Of a stretch of 64,000 nt of DNA, positions 1 to 9,256 are shown one piece after another; positions within the stretch are counted from its first letter, which is position 1; each line of letters starts with the position of its first letter. Made by a program: the position numbers and the translations under genes. The notes below the pieces were generated by a model. It was not told where the DNA came from and ran no database searches. It was given only the letters and a program-made list of their open reading frames with translations. Source of the DNA: Flavobacterium weaverense (GTDB lineage Bacteria > Bacteroidota > Bacteroidia > Flavobacteriales > Flavobacteriaceae); assembly GCF_003688495.1 (NCBI RefSeq), contig NZ_REFH01000010.1, forward strand, positions 62,001 to 126,000, in the 5' to 3' direction.

Positions 1-328
1 ATGCTGTTGTAACGACAGCACCTTCTAGTTCGATTGCTTCACTTGCTAGTTTGACGTTCATAGAACTTGAACTTGCTTTAACCTCTTGAGATTTCATCCC
101 GATGTAGCTAAATACAAGCACTTGGCTAGGTGTTGCTCTGATAGAATACTTTCCATCAAAATCAGTTTGTGTTCCAGATTGAGTTCCTTTGACTAATACG
201 CTCACGCCTGGTAAAGGCAATCCTGAATTGTCGGAAACAGTTCCTGAAACGGCTCTTTCTTGCGCAAATGTAATCTGCGCCACTAATGCTATTAATAGCA
301 TTAAGAATCCATTGAACTTTAGTTTCAT
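1..328 (-). CDS. SusC/RagA-family TonB-dependent outer-membrane receptor, N-terminal part (runs off the left edge)
   Basis: Only the first 109 codons are in the window. They begin with a signal peptide (MKLKFNGFLMLLIALVAQ...FAQ), followed by the carboxypeptidase-D-like plug extension typical of SusC proteins (VSGTVSDNSGLPLPGVSVLV, FSYIGMKSQE). The start at 326-328 is the ATG matching the signal peptide. The family imports oligosaccharides or peptides across the outer membrane with a SusD partner and TonB energy. This copy is closely similar to the complete SusC at 3160-6243 and shares its leader, so it looks like a tandem duplicate. The substrate cannot be told from this fragment. Confidence 0.88.
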   Translation of the reverse strand, partial: MKLKFNGFLMLLIALVAQITFAQERAVSGTVSDNSGLPLPGVSVLVKGTQSGTQTDFDGKYSIRATPSQVLVFSYIGMKSQEVKASSSSMNVKLASEAIELEGAVVTTA

Positions 329-795
329 TTTATAATGTTTTGAATTAGTCTCGCAAACCTCTTAATAAATCGTTAAAATTCCTAATTTCTTTTAACTTTT
401 AACACCAAGTGGCTGTTTTTATTATATTAAAAGTACTTTATCTAACAAAATATGATTCAAAATTCATTTTTAATAATTGTGAGAATTCACTGGTATCGCA
501 CTGATAGTAAGGTTTCACTGTATTTTTTTATCATTTTATGTAGGATATTTACTTATCTACAATATAAACTCACTTAAAATTTATTTTATCAGCATTATTA
601 TGAAAATGTTGATTTTAGAGTTCAATTTCGCATTAAAAATTATTTGTAGTATAAAATAAAGTTCTGTTTAAAAATTATACTCAAATAGTATAAAAGTGTC
701 AATACTGTGGTAAATTATTCTAAATATCTGTAAATGAAAAACGTCCTTTTAAATTTATTTAAAAGGACGTTTAACTAATATAAAAATGTTACTCT
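329..795. other. Intergenic region between two SusC operons
   Basis: No gene is seen. From 329 to about 390 the sequence (minus-strand leader of the left SusC) matches the leader of the complete SusC at 6244-6305 at most positions. The rest is very AT-rich, and a strong hairpin at 739-772 lies just past the end of the lipoprotein gene. The promoter of the left SusC must lie here, but I see no clean TAnnTTTG box on the minus strand. Confidence 0.6.
739..772 (-). terminator. Hairpin terminator of the SusC-SusD-lipoprotein operon
   Basis: Perfect 15-bp arms (739-753 and 758-772, core ACGTCCTTTT/AAAAGGACGT) close a 4-nt loop. The A-rich left flank gives a short U run on the minus strand. It starts 24 bp past the stop codon of the last gene of the minus-strand operon. 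Confidence 0.75.
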
Positions 796-1617
796 TTATT
801 GCTTCACGAAACTTGTTTCTATTGTTCCCGCAAAGCATCCAATACTAACACACCTCTTAAATTCTAGATCCATAGACATGTCACATGAATTATAGTTAGA
901 AGCATCTGCTTCTATAGTTGTAGCCCATATTGGACCATATGAAGGATGCATTGATAATACTGCTCCTTTAGGAACAAAAGTAATCGTACCGTTAACTGGA
1001 TCAGGATTTAATTCGATTAAAATCTTCTCTGCTCCCGTCGTGATTAATAACGTATTTGGTTGTGCTCCTAAGGTAATTACTGAAGTTTTAGAACTTGTAC
1101 CAGTAGTAGAAGTATAGTTACCTAAAAAACTATTTAAGTTTAAAGGACATACTGCTTGTAAAACTATTTTAGCTTTATTTCTATCAGAAACACCTTTACT
1201 TGAAGATTCAACTTTTAAAACCAATGTTTTAGCGTTGAAAGAGTCAAGGTTAGCTGTAATTACTTTTACTTCAGCATTTACACTCATCTCTCCAGCTGGA
1301 ATAGTATACGTAGTTTTTTCTAACGTATATTCTTTTCCAGAAACTGCAGTAGAACTAGGATCTACACTAATAGTAATAGTTACTGGCTCGTTTATTGGCT
1401 CATTGTTACCGCCAATAATTGTTAATGGATAATTGTAAGTTTGAATTTTTCCATCTTGCAAAAATTTAGCAGTTGTGCTTGCTTTAGCAAATTGAGCAAG
1501 AATCGGCCCTTTTCCAAATTCAGTTTTGTCTTGTTCCAAAACTGCATCACAGGAGCTAAAAGCTACCATGAGCATTATAAGTCCTGCGACTTTTGATCTT
1601 ATTGAAATATTTCTCAT
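796..1617 (-). CDS. SusCD-associated outer-membrane lipoprotein with a Calx-beta/DUF1735-like domain
   Basis: A 273-residue lipoprotein. The N-terminus MRNISIRSK is followed by a hydrophobic segment and a lipobox ending AFSSC. Residues of roughly 25-150 contain the pattern GKEYTLEKTTYTIPAGEMS, typical of Calx-beta/DUF1735-like immunoglobulin-type domains found in lipoproteins encoded after SusD. I chose the ATG at 1615-1617 because an upstream TTG start would overlap the susD stop codon and push the signal peptide inward. It is the last gene of the SusC-SusD operon, 11 bp after susD. It probably sits on the cell surface and helps capture the substrate, but its ligand is unknown. The domain name is a pattern judgement, not a search result. 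Confidence 0.75.
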   Translation of the reverse strand: MRNISIRSKVAGLIMLMVAFSSCDAVLEQDKTEFGKGPILAQFAKASTTAKFLQDGKIQTYNYPLTIIGGNNEPINEPVTITISVDPSSTAVSGKEYTLEKTTYTIPAGEMSVNAEVKVITANLDSFNAKTLVLKVESSSKGVSDRNKAKIVLQAVCPLNLNSFLGNYTSTTGTSSKTSVITLGAQPNTLLITTGAEKILIELNPDPVNGTITFVPKGAVLSMHPSYGPIWATTIEADASNYNSCDMSMDLEFKRCVSIGCFAGTIETSFVKQ

Positions 1618-1628
1618 AATTATATTTT

Positions 1629-3149
1629 TTATTTCCAAAATGGGTTAGAAGTAAAAGCAGTTTGTGCAGTTTGTTTTGGTACGTTTAACGAGTTTCTTGA
1701 ATTTTCAGATCCTGGATAAAGCAATCTAACTGGTCTAATTCCTCCTCCTTCTGCAGGTTGAGGTAATCCAGCTGGGAAGCCAGTTCTAGTTTTTTCAATC
1801 CATAATTCAATAGACGATGTACCATTTAATGCTACCCACTTTTGAGTAATGATTGCTTGAACTTTTGCACTCAAGTTGCCTGTTGTTGGCCAAGCAACAT
1901 TTGGTAATGCTTGAGAATAGTAAGTTACGGCAGCAGTTGCGGCAGTAGGCACTCCAAGTCTAGTAAATGAAGCGGTAATTGCTTGCTCGTACTTAGTTTT
2001 TGCAGCAGCATCTCCACCAGCGATATATCCTCTAGCTATTGCTTCAGCTTGCAATAATAAAATTTCTGGCATACTCATTATCGTTTGAGCTGCTGTCATT
2101 CCTGTAGTTGGTACTATTAATCCAGGACCAATTTTTGCTAGATCATTAGAAGTAAATCCTACTCCAGGAAGCGTTGTAGTTTGAGGAGCTCCTTTGAAAG
2201 CTCCACCAGTTTTAGCTCCTGCATACAATCTATTTAAACGAGGGTCATTTGTACCACTTAAATAGTTTACAACGTAATCAGTTGCAACAGTATAATCTCC
2301 TCTATCTTGTTCCGCATTTGTGCTAGGTTTTCTGAAATATCCGTAAAAAGGATTTTGCTTGTCAGCATTATCGCTATATCCAGGTTGAGTTGCAACGTCA
2401 GCTGTAATATAACCTGCACCATTCGCATCGATTAATGCTATTTGCGCTTTAATGTAAGCATCTTGGTTTGTGTTACTTAAACGAACAAGCATTCTTAATT
2501 TAACACTATTCGCAAATTTAGCCCATTTAGTCATATCACCTTTATTGATAATATCTTGTTTTCCTGGACTCTCTGCATTGTCTGGTAAATCTAATGCTAA
2601 TTCAGCAGCTGAAGTTAAATCAGCAATTACCGCTTTGTAGATCGTTTGTGCATCATCATACTTAGGAGTGATATTACCACTTCTTAAGTTAGCTTCTGTA
2701 TAAGGAACATCACCATAAAGATCTACTAAATATTGGTACTGAAAACCTTTCAAAACTGAAGCTATAGCTTTATATGCGCTATAATCTACTACTCCTGTTT
2801 TATCAGTATAGTTCTGTACATAAGTCAAGTTTTTGAAAATCGTAGCATATGAAGTTTCAAAGATATTTGAATAAAAACTTGAATTAATTGTATATCTAGA
2901 GAAATCCTGATTAGCTGACCAGTTTGATGGAGTCGCCCAGTTGTAAGAAATAAAATTCCCTAAATAAGTCATCTCACGAGCATTTAAAGCCGTTAGATCT
3001 CTCTGTGCAACTGGTAACGTTTGGAAAGGCGTTGAAGATGCAGGGCTATTTGGATTATCATTGACATCTAAATAATCACTACAGCTTACGGTAGTCAAGG
3101 CAGTAACTAAAAGTACTACACATGATTTTATGATTGTTTTTGTGTTCAT
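1629..3149 (-). CDS. SusD/RagB-family nutrient-binding outer-membrane lipoprotein
   Basis: This 506-residue protein begins with a lipoprotein signal (MNTKTIIKSC...TTVSC) followed by SDYLDVNDNPNSP, the usual start of SusD-like-2 proteins. It is rich in helical tetratricopeptide-like stretches and ends in the family pattern TRTGFPAGLPQPAEGG...RLLYPGSENSRN. SusD proteins cap the SusC barrel on the cell surface and hand over ligand. It lies 10 bp after the SusC stop and 11 bp before the accessory lipoprotein, so the three form one operon. No polysaccharide lyase or glycoside hydrolase is next to it, so the substrate could be a glycan or a peptide. Confidence 0.92.
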   Translation of the reverse strand: MNTKTIIKSCVVLLVTALTTVSCSDYLDVNDNPNSPASSTPFQTLPVAQRDLTALNAREMTYLGNFISYNWATPSNWSANQDFSRYTINSSFYSNIFETSYATIFKNLTYVQNYTDKTGVVDYSAYKAIASVLKGFQYQYLVDLYGDVPYTEANLRSGNITPKYDDAQTIYKAVIADLTSAAELALDLPDNAESPGKQDIINKGDMTKWAKFANSVKLRMLVRLSNTNQDAYIKAQIALIDANGAGYITADVATQPGYSDNADKQNPFYGYFRKPSTNAEQDRGDYTVATDYVVNYLSGTNDPRLNRLYAGAKTGGAFKGAPQTTTLPGVGFTSNDLAKIGPGLIVPTTGMTAAQTIMSMPEILLLQAEAIARGYIAGGDAAAKTKYEQAITASFTRLGVPTAATAAVTYYSQALPNVAWPTTGNLSAKVQAIITQKWVALNGTSSIELWIEKTRTGFPAGLPQPAEGGGIRPVRLLYPGSENSRNSLNVPKQTAQTAFTSNPFWK

Positions 3150-3159
3150 ATTTTATGTA

Positions 3160-6100
3160 TTAAAATGTTATATTAAAGTTTAAACCAAACTGTCTTGTAG
3201 GAGGTGTTTGAGCTTGAGATCCTACACCAACTCCGTTACCTGTATTTAAGTTAAATTCAGGATCTGTTGTTGTATTGTCTTTTGGTCTAAGTGTTAATAG
3301 ATTTCTACCAAAAACACCGACATTCATAGATTGAATACCAATTTTTGAAGTAAAGTCATTTGAAAAGTCATAAGATAATGATACTTCTCTTAATTTTAGA
3401 GTTGTTGCATCACTTACAAAATTTTCTTTAATAGTTCCGTATTCATCCCAGAAAGCATTTCCACCACCTGCTGTTAAGCGATCATTGTTTGCTGTAAATC
3501 CACCTGCTCCATCAGAATATGCTGAGTTTGGGAAAACGAATGGCTGTCTTCCTGCACTAGCTGTACGCTCAGATAAACCTGTAAAAGATAATAAATCATC
3601 TAGGTTATTGTAAAAAACATGTCCAGTTCTGTAATCTGCTACAGCATATAATGTCCATCCTTTGTATGAAAAAGTTGTATTCATACCTACAATGTAATCA
3701 GGAGTAGTTTTACCTTGAACCTTCAAATCTGAAGATTTCACTGGGTTACCATTAGCTCCAACGATTACACGACCTTGAGGATCTCTGTCATATGATGTTG
3801 TTTTAATTAAAGGATAAGATTCTCCCACTTTTGCTATAACTGTTGCATCAGTAAAACCTCCAATAACTACTTCATCAACACCTTCAAATAATGAAACTAC
3901 TTTAGATTTATATCCTGAGTAGTTAGCTCCTAATTTCCAGCTAAAATCGTTTGATCTAATAATTGTACCTTTTAAATCTAGTTCCACACCTTTGTTTTGA
4001 ATTTCTCCAATATTCGCAAGGATACTTGTTGCTCCAGAAGCAACAGAAACGTTAATCGGAACGATTTGGTCAGTAGTATTAGTTTGGTACAATGTACCAT
4101 TAAACATTAATCTGCTGTTGAATAAACCTAATTCAATACCTACCTCTTTAGATAAAGTAAATTCAGGATTTAATGATGGATCTGGATCTCTAGCTCCTTG
4201 AGATAATCCTGTTGTAGTACCATAAGGGAAACCTGCTGGTGCTGCAAAAATACTTTGAATATCGTAAGCTGATGGGTCATTACCTGTTTTAGTTACGTTT
4301 ACTGTAGCTTTTAAAACATCAATTCCGTTATCGCTTTTGATTCCAGGAAATGCATCTGAAACTACAAATGATAAACCTGCTCCAGGATAGAAGAAGTTAT
4401 TGCTGTCTTTTGGCAATGCAGAAGACCAGTCATTTCTTGCAGTTACGTTTAAGAATAAATATTCTTTAAATCCTAAAGTGAAATCACCGTAAACACCTTG
4501 TCTTCTAAATTGATTAAGAGCTTCTGATCCTATTAAATCTCCTGTTCTTGTAGAAACGTTGTAGAAGTCTGGGATAATTAAGTTATCACCACTAACTGCA
4601 ACTCCATTTGATGAAGTGAGTCTTGTATTAACACCTAAAGTTAATTTAGTAGAAAAGTTTTTGTTAATTTCCTTATCAAATTTAAACAATAAGTCATTAT
4701 TAAAACGTTGTCCAATTGTTATTCTAGAAGCTGTGCTAGCACCGTATGCATCTATTTGTCCATAAGGTTCGTCCAATTCGAAAGCATAAGTTAATGCTCC
4801 AAATTGTCTTTTGAAATCATCATTGAAAGTTGTGAAACCTGTGTTTAAAGATATTGTAAACCAGTCAGCTACTTTATAATCAATGTTAGATAACGCATTG
4901 AATTCTGTATAGTTAGATTTTTCTCTTTGCGTATCAACGATGAAGTATGGATTTTCGTAGAAACGGAAGAATGAAACTTCATTTCTGCTATATCTACCGT
5001 CTTTCCAGTTTTTCATTTGATCTAAAGGGATATGTAGTGGCGTATTTAATACATTCCAGTACAATGGTCTACCTTGTCTTCCAGCAACTTCACTTACTTG
5101 ATTAGCATGTGCTCTGAAAAAACTAACGTTTCCACCAACACTTAAACGATCAAATTTTCTGCTACCTTTTAATCTAACGTTTGTTCTGTTGTAAGTATCC
5201 TTTGGAACGATACCGCTAGTGTTTGTTTGGTCAATAGAGAATAAAAAATCGCTATTTTCATCACCACCTTTAAACGTAACACCATGTCTTGTAGAAATTC
5301 CCGTATCAAAAAAGTTTCTTACGTTATTTTTGATCGGAGAAAATGGCACTTGCAAAGTAGTACCGTCAAGTGTAACTTCACTTGCATCAACTAAACGGCC
5401 ATCAAAACGAGGTCCCCAGTTAACGTTTTCAAGAGGTAATAATGTTCCATCAGGAAATCCACCTACACCAAATTGGTCTTGAAGCTTAGGTAAGTAAGAA
5501 ACAGTTTCCATTTGTAATGAAGAATTGTAAGTAATAGATAATTTACCTGAACCCTTTTTAGTAGTAACAACTAAAACTCCGTTTGCAGCTTCTGTTCCGT
5601 AAAGAGCTGATGCATTTGCACCTTTCAAGATCGTTACGTTATCAATGTCATTTGGGTTGATACGATCAAGTACACCTCTTGCAGATGGAAAACCATCAAT
5701 TACAATAAGTGCCTCATTGTTTCCAAGTAGTGATCTGTTTCCTCTTAATACAACTCTTGTACTAGGATTAATACCATTATTAGTAACGTTAACTTGTAAA
5801 CCAGAAACTTTACCTGCTAATGCAGTTGCAACGTTTACAGCTTTAGTTTTTGTTAAATCTTCACTTTTAATGTTTTCTACTGCATAAGAAAGCTCTTTCG
5901 GTTTTCTTTTGATACCTAATGCAGTAACAACTACTCCTTCAAGTTGAACTGAATCATCTTTAAGTTTAACTGCAATTTTTGTTGAGCTAGCTGAAGCTTC
6001 TTGCGACTTCATCCCAATATAGCTAAACAATAAGACTTGGGTTGGTGTTGCTTTGATAGAGAATTTTCCATCAAAGTCTGTTTGAGTTCCAGTTTGAGTT

Positions 6101-6243
6101 CCTTTAATCAATACACTTACCCCTGGTAAGGGCAATCCTGCATTATCGGAAACTGTTCCTGAAACTACTCTTTCTTGTGCAAAAGTAATTTGCGCCACAA
6201 GTACTACTAGTAGTACTAAGAATCCATTAAATTTTAGTTTCAT
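3160..6243 (-). CDS. SusC/RagA-family TonB-linked outer-membrane receptor
   Basis: A 1027-residue receptor. Signal peptide (MKLKFNGFLVLLVVLVAQ...FAQ), carboxypeptidase-D-like domain (residues about 25-110), plug domain with VVTALGIKRKPKELSYAVEN and the SusC signature LKGANASALYGTEAANGVLV near residue 210, then a long beta-barrel ending in the C-terminal aromatic GLNFNITF. I chose the ATG at 6241-6243. A longer in-frame start at 6342 would put 33 residues before the signal peptide and overlap the upstream Omp85 frame. It imports a ligand delivered by the SusD encoded next. The N-terminal 100 residues closely match the partial SusC at the left edge. Confidence 0.95.
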   Translation of the reverse strand: MKLKFNGFLVLLVVLVAQITFAQERVVSGTVSDNAGLPLPGVSVLIKGTQTGTQTDFDGKFSIKATPTQVLLFSYIGMKSQEASASSTKIAVKLKDDSVQLEGVVVTALGIKRKPKELSYAVENIKSEDLTKTKAVNVATALAGKVSGLQVNVTNNGINPSTRVVLRGNRSLLGNNEALIVIDGFPSARGVLDRINPNDIDNVTILKGANASALYGTEAANGVLVVTTKKGSGKLSITYNSSLQMETVSYLPKLQDQFGVGGFPDGTLLPLENVNWGPRFDGRLVDASEVTLDGTTLQVPFSPIKNNVRNFFDTGISTRHGVTFKGGDENSDFLFSIDQTNTSGIVPKDTYNRTNVRLKGSRKFDRLSVGGNVSFFRAHANQVSEVAGRQGRPLYWNVLNTPLHIPLDQMKNWKDGRYSRNEVSFFRFYENPYFIVDTQREKSNYTEFNALSNIDYKVADWFTISLNTGFTTFNDDFKRQFGALTYAFELDEPYGQIDAYGASTASRITIGQRFNNDLLFKFDKEINKNFSTKLTLGVNTRLTSSNGVAVSGDNLIIPDFYNVSTRTGDLIGSEALNQFRRQGVYGDFTLGFKEYLFLNVTARNDWSSALPKDSNNFFYPGAGLSFVVSDAFPGIKSDNGIDVLKATVNVTKTGNDPSAYDIQSIFAAPAGFPYGTTTGLSQGARDPDPSLNPEFTLSKEVGIELGLFNSRLMFNGTLYQTNTTDQIVPINVSVASGATSILANIGEIQNKGVELDLKGTIIRSNDFSWKLGANYSGYKSKVVSLFEGVDEVVIGGFTDATVIAKVGESYPLIKTTSYDRDPQGRVIVGANGNPVKSSDLKVQGKTTPDYIVGMNTTFSYKGWTLYAVADYRTGHVFYNNLDDLLSFTGLSERTASAGRQPFVFPNSAYSDGAGGFTANNDRLTAGGGNAFWDEYGTIKENFVSDATTLKLREVSLSYDFSNDFTSKIGIQSMNVGVFGRNLLTLRPKDNTTTDPEFNLNTGNGVGVGSQAQTPPTRQFGLNFNITF

Positions 6244-6305
6244 TTTATAATATTTTGAATTAGTTTCACAAACTTCATAATAATTTGTTAACATTCCTAA
6301 TATAT
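6244..6305 (-). repeat. Leader sequence shared with the second SusC gene
   Basis: The 62 bases upstream of this SusC start match 329-390 at most positions, including the blocks TTTGAATTAG and ATTCCTAAT on the plus strand. Conservation runs unbroken from leader into signal peptide, which indicates a duplicated 5' region. Confidence 0.7.
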
Positions 6306-6328
6306 ATTTTGCAAATTTTACGTCTAAA

Positions 6329-7759
6329 TTAAAATTTAACATTGTAACTTACATGGATAATAGTGTTGGAAATATCAAATTCCTGTTTATCATCCTTTCC
6401 ACTGGCTGCAGCAAATTTAAACAGACCGTTTTTGGTTTGTAATCCTAATCCTATTCCGATACCAAAAAGATTTTCCGTAATTGTAATATTTTCGTTTGTT
6501 AATTTATTTTTTAAAATGCTGTAATCCAATATGCTATGAATGTATAGGTTTGTTGATAGTGTATATCTGTATTCGGTGAGTAATACGGTCAAGAAGTATG
6601 CTTGTAAGCTATTTTCCGAAAATCCTCTTATGCTATTCATACCTCCAAAACGAAACAATTCATTGATTAAATAAGCATTACTGCTCAAATAATTATTTTG
6701 ACTATTTAAATAAATAGAATTATTTTTATTTAAATAAAAATTATGACTAAAATCGATATTTAATATTATTTGTGGGTTTTTTCTGTTTTCGAATTCCGTG
6801 CTCAATTCTCTTTGACCAATTCCTAAAGAGCTTTTTAGTTTTGTTTTTGTAGGGAATAAAGAATTTGATATTTCAGGCTTTAAATATTCGAATTTTGCAG
6901 TTAAAAAAGAATTATTGAAATCACTTATTCCAGTTCTGGTTAAATTTTGAATATCACTCGAAGTGCTAGTTTGATATCCTAAGTAAAAGCGAGAGTTATA
7001 ATTTAAATAGTAACTTAAGTCAACAGATGTTTTAGTAGTTTGAAAAGTAGAATCTTGTCTAAAAATATTTATTTCGGCTTTGATTCCTATCGGAGTTTTA
7101 AATAAGTATGGTAGTTCAATATTTCCTTTAAATGTTTTTTGGTCGTTTCCATCGCTTTTCCAGTTAATTGCTATTTGTTCACCTGATTTTAAAATATTTT
7201 CAAGAGTAAGATCAACGTATCCCGTTAGCGAGATCTTCTTGCCGTCATTATTTGAAAAACCGAGAAACCCATCAAATGTGTTTGAATTCTTTTTTTCGAG
7301 GTAAACATAAACAGCGGTAGTATCACTAGTAAATAATATTTCAGGATACTTAAGTTGACTAACAAAGCTAAATTTGTTAAAATCTGAATTAATGTTTTCT
7401 ACGGTTTTCTGATTGAAGATGCTTTTGCGATACTTATTATTAATTTGTTTTAAATGTCCTTTTGGAAAAATATCTGAACGATTGCTTTCTGCATATTTTA
7501 CGATTATGGCATTAAGATTTCTTTTTTTGTCAATTTCAACTAATAGATCAGCGTTTAGTGTGTAGTCTTGTCGTTCAACGTTTGTTAATTGTAGTTTTGA
7601 TAAAGAATATCCTTCTTGCTCTAATTTTTGAATAGTGTTGTTTAGAAAAGAATCTAATCTGATGTATGGAATCTTTATTTTCCCGTCTATTAGTGGATAC
7701 GAAAGCGAATTTATGATTGTTTTATTTGTACCTATATATATATATATATATATATGCAT
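6329..7759 (-). CDS. Omp85-superfamily outer-membrane barrel, 3' frame of a gene split at a TA repeat
   Basis: This frame holds the end of a POTRA-like region and a 16-strand-type barrel. It has the Omp85 loop-6 signature (FGGMNSIRGFSENSL, about residues 370-385) and a C-terminal aromatic beta-signal (IIHVSYNVKF). It has no signal peptide, and its apparent start (MHIYIYIYIG) lies inside the TA repeat, so alone it should not be exported. It is continuous with the frame at 7722-8045 if the TA tract gains one unit or loses two, which gives a protein of about 572 or 570 residues. Omp85 proteins insert or secrete outer-membrane proteins, and the cargo here is unknown. It is followed 85 bp later by the SusC gene. 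I read it as a phase-variable gene in the OFF state. A sequencing error in the repeat is the main alternative. Confidence 0.75.
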   Translation of the reverse strand: MHIYIYIYIGTNKTIINSLSYPLIDGKIKIPYIRLDSFLNNTIQKLEQEGYSLSKLQLTNVERQDYTLNADLLVEIDKKRNLNAIIVKYAESNRSDIFPKGHLKQINNKYRKSIFNQKTVENINSDFNKFSFVSQLKYPEILFTSDTTAVYVYLEKKNSNTFDGFLGFSNNDGKKISLTGYVDLTLENILKSGEQIAINWKSDGNDQKTFKGNIELPYLFKTPIGIKAEINIFRQDSTFQTTKTSVDLSYYLNYNSRFYLGYQTSTSSDIQNLTRTGISDFNNSFLTAKFEYLKPEISNSLFPTKTKLKSSLGIGQRELSTEFENRKNPQIILNIDFSHNFYLNKNNSIYLNSQNNYLSSNAYLINELFRFGGMNSIRGFSENSLQAYFLTVLLTEYRYTLSTNLYIHSILDYSILKNKLTNENITITENLFGIGIGLGLQTKNGLFKFAAASGKDDKQEFDISNTIIHVSYNVKF

Positions 7760-8045
7760 ATTTTATTCGCTTACTTAAATAAATTTCTGCTAGAAAAGTA
7801 GAATCATTTAATTGTTTTGCTTTCGTTGCACTGTTGTCAATAAATCCTAAATTGGATAACTTTTCAGATAATTGTAATATTTCGTCATTTATTAATTTAG
7901 TGTTCGTATGCTTACTGGAGTAGCCTACCGAGTCAATTACTCTTGTTTCTACATCATTCCTGCCAATGATTTTCAGTTCGAAATTTTGAGCACGAGGTAT
8001 GAAAGGAATTAATAAGAAGAAAATTAAAAGAAGTAATGTTTTCAA
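7722..8045 (-). CDS. Omp85-family protein, 5' frame: signal peptide and POTRA-like start, stopped after a TA repeat
   Basis: A 107-residue frame with a clear signal peptide (MKTLLLLIFFLLIPFIPRAQ) and a short beta-alpha segment like the start of a POTRA domain (FELKIIGRNDVETR... LSEKLSNLGFIDNSATKA). After the tract-encoded residues YIYIYIY it ends RYK-stop. The rest of the family protein is encoded in the next frame at 6329-7759. On its own it would give a short secreted peptide. A candidate minus-strand -7 box with one mismatch lies at 8074-8081. It diverges from the rpsL operon across 268 bp. Confidence 0.75.
   Translation of the reverse strand: MKTLLLLIFFLLIPFIPRAQNFELKIIGRNDVETRVIDSVGYSSKHTNTKLINDEILQLSEKLSNLGFIDNSATKAKQLNDSTFLAEIYLSKRIKYAYIYIYIYRYK
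7733..7755. repeat. TA dinucleotide tract, 11 units, inside the Omp85-type gene
   Basis: An uninterrupted run of 23 alternating T and A bases, flanked by CC on the left and GC on the right (plus strand). It sits exactly where the two frames of the Omp85 gene separate. Counting codons, 12 or 9 units would join the frames and 11 does not. Dinucleotide tracts of this length are prone to slipped-strand mispairing. Confidence 0.92.
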
Positions 8046-8229
8046 ATGATTGATAGTTTTGATAAATGTAATGCAAATATCTGTCGTTTATTATAGAATT
8101 CAAACGGTACAATATACCTCGTTTAAAGAATGGTTAAAAGTAGTAGTTTAAAATGGTAATCAGTTGAAGCTTATTTGGTATCGTATTAAAGAATAATTAT
8201 TGGTCGATAAAAAATATAATGATTTTACG

Positions 8230-8260
8230 TTTGTGGAATAAAAAATATTTTCTACATTTG
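8230..8260 (+). promoter_or_regulatory. Bacteroidota-type promoter of the str (rpsL) operon
   Basis: TTTG at 8230-8233 and TACATTTG at 8253-8260 are separated by 19 bp, matching the Bacteroidota primary sigma-factor pattern (TTTG, 19-21 bp, TAnnTTTG). Transcription should start a few bases later, giving a leader of roughly 45-50 nt before rpsL. Confidence 0.75.
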
Positions 8261-8313
8261 CAACCCCGTAAAAAGCGGGAATTTAATATAATAAGAAATT
8301 TTTAGTATTAATT

Positions 8314-8697
8314 ATGCCAACAATTCAACAATTAGTAAGAACAGGAAGAACTCAGATGACTAAGAAGAGTAAATCGGTTGCTTTAGATTCTTGTCCTCAA
8401 AGAAGAGGGGTTTGTACGCGTGTTTACACTACAACACCTAAAAAACCAAACTCTGCAATGCGTAAAGTAGCGCGTGTACGTTTGACAAATGGTAATGAAG
8501 TAAATGCCTATATCCCTGGTGAAGGACACAATCTACAAGAGCACTCGATAGTATTAGTTAGGGGTGGAAGGGTAAAAGATTTACCAGGAGTTAGATATCA
8601 CATCGTTCGTGGTGCACTTGATACGTCAGGAGTAGCAGGAAGAACGCAAAGAAGATCTAAGTACGGAGCAAAACGCCCAAAAGAAGCAAAAAAGTAA
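8314..8697 (+). CDS. rpsL: 30S ribosomal protein S12
   Basis: This 127-residue protein is full length for S12 and carries the conserved [20 protein letters not shown] and [15 protein letters not shown] segments of the decoding centre, plus [16 protein letters not shown]. The lysine in KKPNSA and the lysine in GGRVKDLPG, whose changes give streptomycin resistance in other bacteria, are the ordinary sensitive residues. It is the first gene of the str operon and follows a strong promoter. Confidence 0.98.
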   Translation: MPTIQQLVRTGRTQMTKKSKSVALDSCPQRRGVCTRVYTTTPKKPNSAMRKVARVRLTNGNEVNAYIPGEGHNLQEHSIVLVRGGRVKDLPGVRYHIVRGALDTSGVAGRTQRRSKYGAKRPKEAKK

Positions 8698-8768
8698 TTT
8701 AAAGTTTTGCATTTTGTAGACGCGAGTAATCGTGATTTATAGGTGTGTAGTTTTATTAAAAAAAAGAC

Positions 8769-9245
8769 ATGAGAAAAAGAGCGGCAAAGAAGAGACCACT
8801 TTTACCAGATCCAAGATTTAATGATCAACTGGTAACACGTTTTGTGAACAACTTAATGTGGGATGGAAAAAAATCGACAGCGTTTAAAGTATTTTATGAT
8901 GCTATTGACATCATTGAGTCTAAAAAACAAGATGCTGAAAAGCCATCGTTAGAAATATGGAAAGATGCTTTAACTAACGTTATGCCTCACGTAGAAGTAC
9001 GTAGTCGTAGAGTAGGTGGAGCTACATTCCAAATTCCGATGCAAATTAGACCAGATAGAAAAATCTCTATGGCAATGAAGTGGTTAATACTTTATTCAAG
9101 AAGAAGAAATGAAAAGTCTATGGCTCAAAGGTTAGCTTCAGAATGTTTAGCTGCGGCTAAAGAAGAAGGTGCTGCTGTTAAGAAAAGAATGGATACTCAC
9201 AAAATGGCAGAAGCTAACAAAGCTTTCTCTCACTTTAGATTTTAA
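8769..9245 (+). CDS. rpsG: 30S ribosomal protein S7
   Basis: A 158-residue S7 ([52 protein letters not shown]). It nucleates assembly of the 30S head by binding the 3' domain of 16S rRNA. It lies 71 bp after rpsL and 11 bp before fusA in the usual rpsL-rpsG-fusA order. In other bacteria S7 represses its own operon at the rpsL-rpsG gap. The gap here is present but I see no strong hairpin in it. Confidence 0.98.
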   Translation: MRKRAAKKRPLLPDPRFNDQLVTRFVNNLMWDGKKSTAFKVFYDAIDIIESKKQDAEKPSLEIWKDALTNVMPHVEVRSRRVGGATFQIPMQIRPDRKISMAMKWLILYSRRRNEKSMAQRLASECLAAAKEEGAAVKKRMDTHKMAEANKAFSHFRF

Positions 9246-9256
9246 TTCATAGAGAA

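Noticed and set aside
1235..1432. Small plus-strand frame inside the lipoprotein gene
   Set aside because: It is antisense to a supported gene, with no independent evidence.
6244..6342. Longer SusC start at 6342
   Set aside because: It would place 33 residues before a clear signal peptide and overlap the end of the Omp85 frame. The duplicated SusC starts at the equivalent of 6243.
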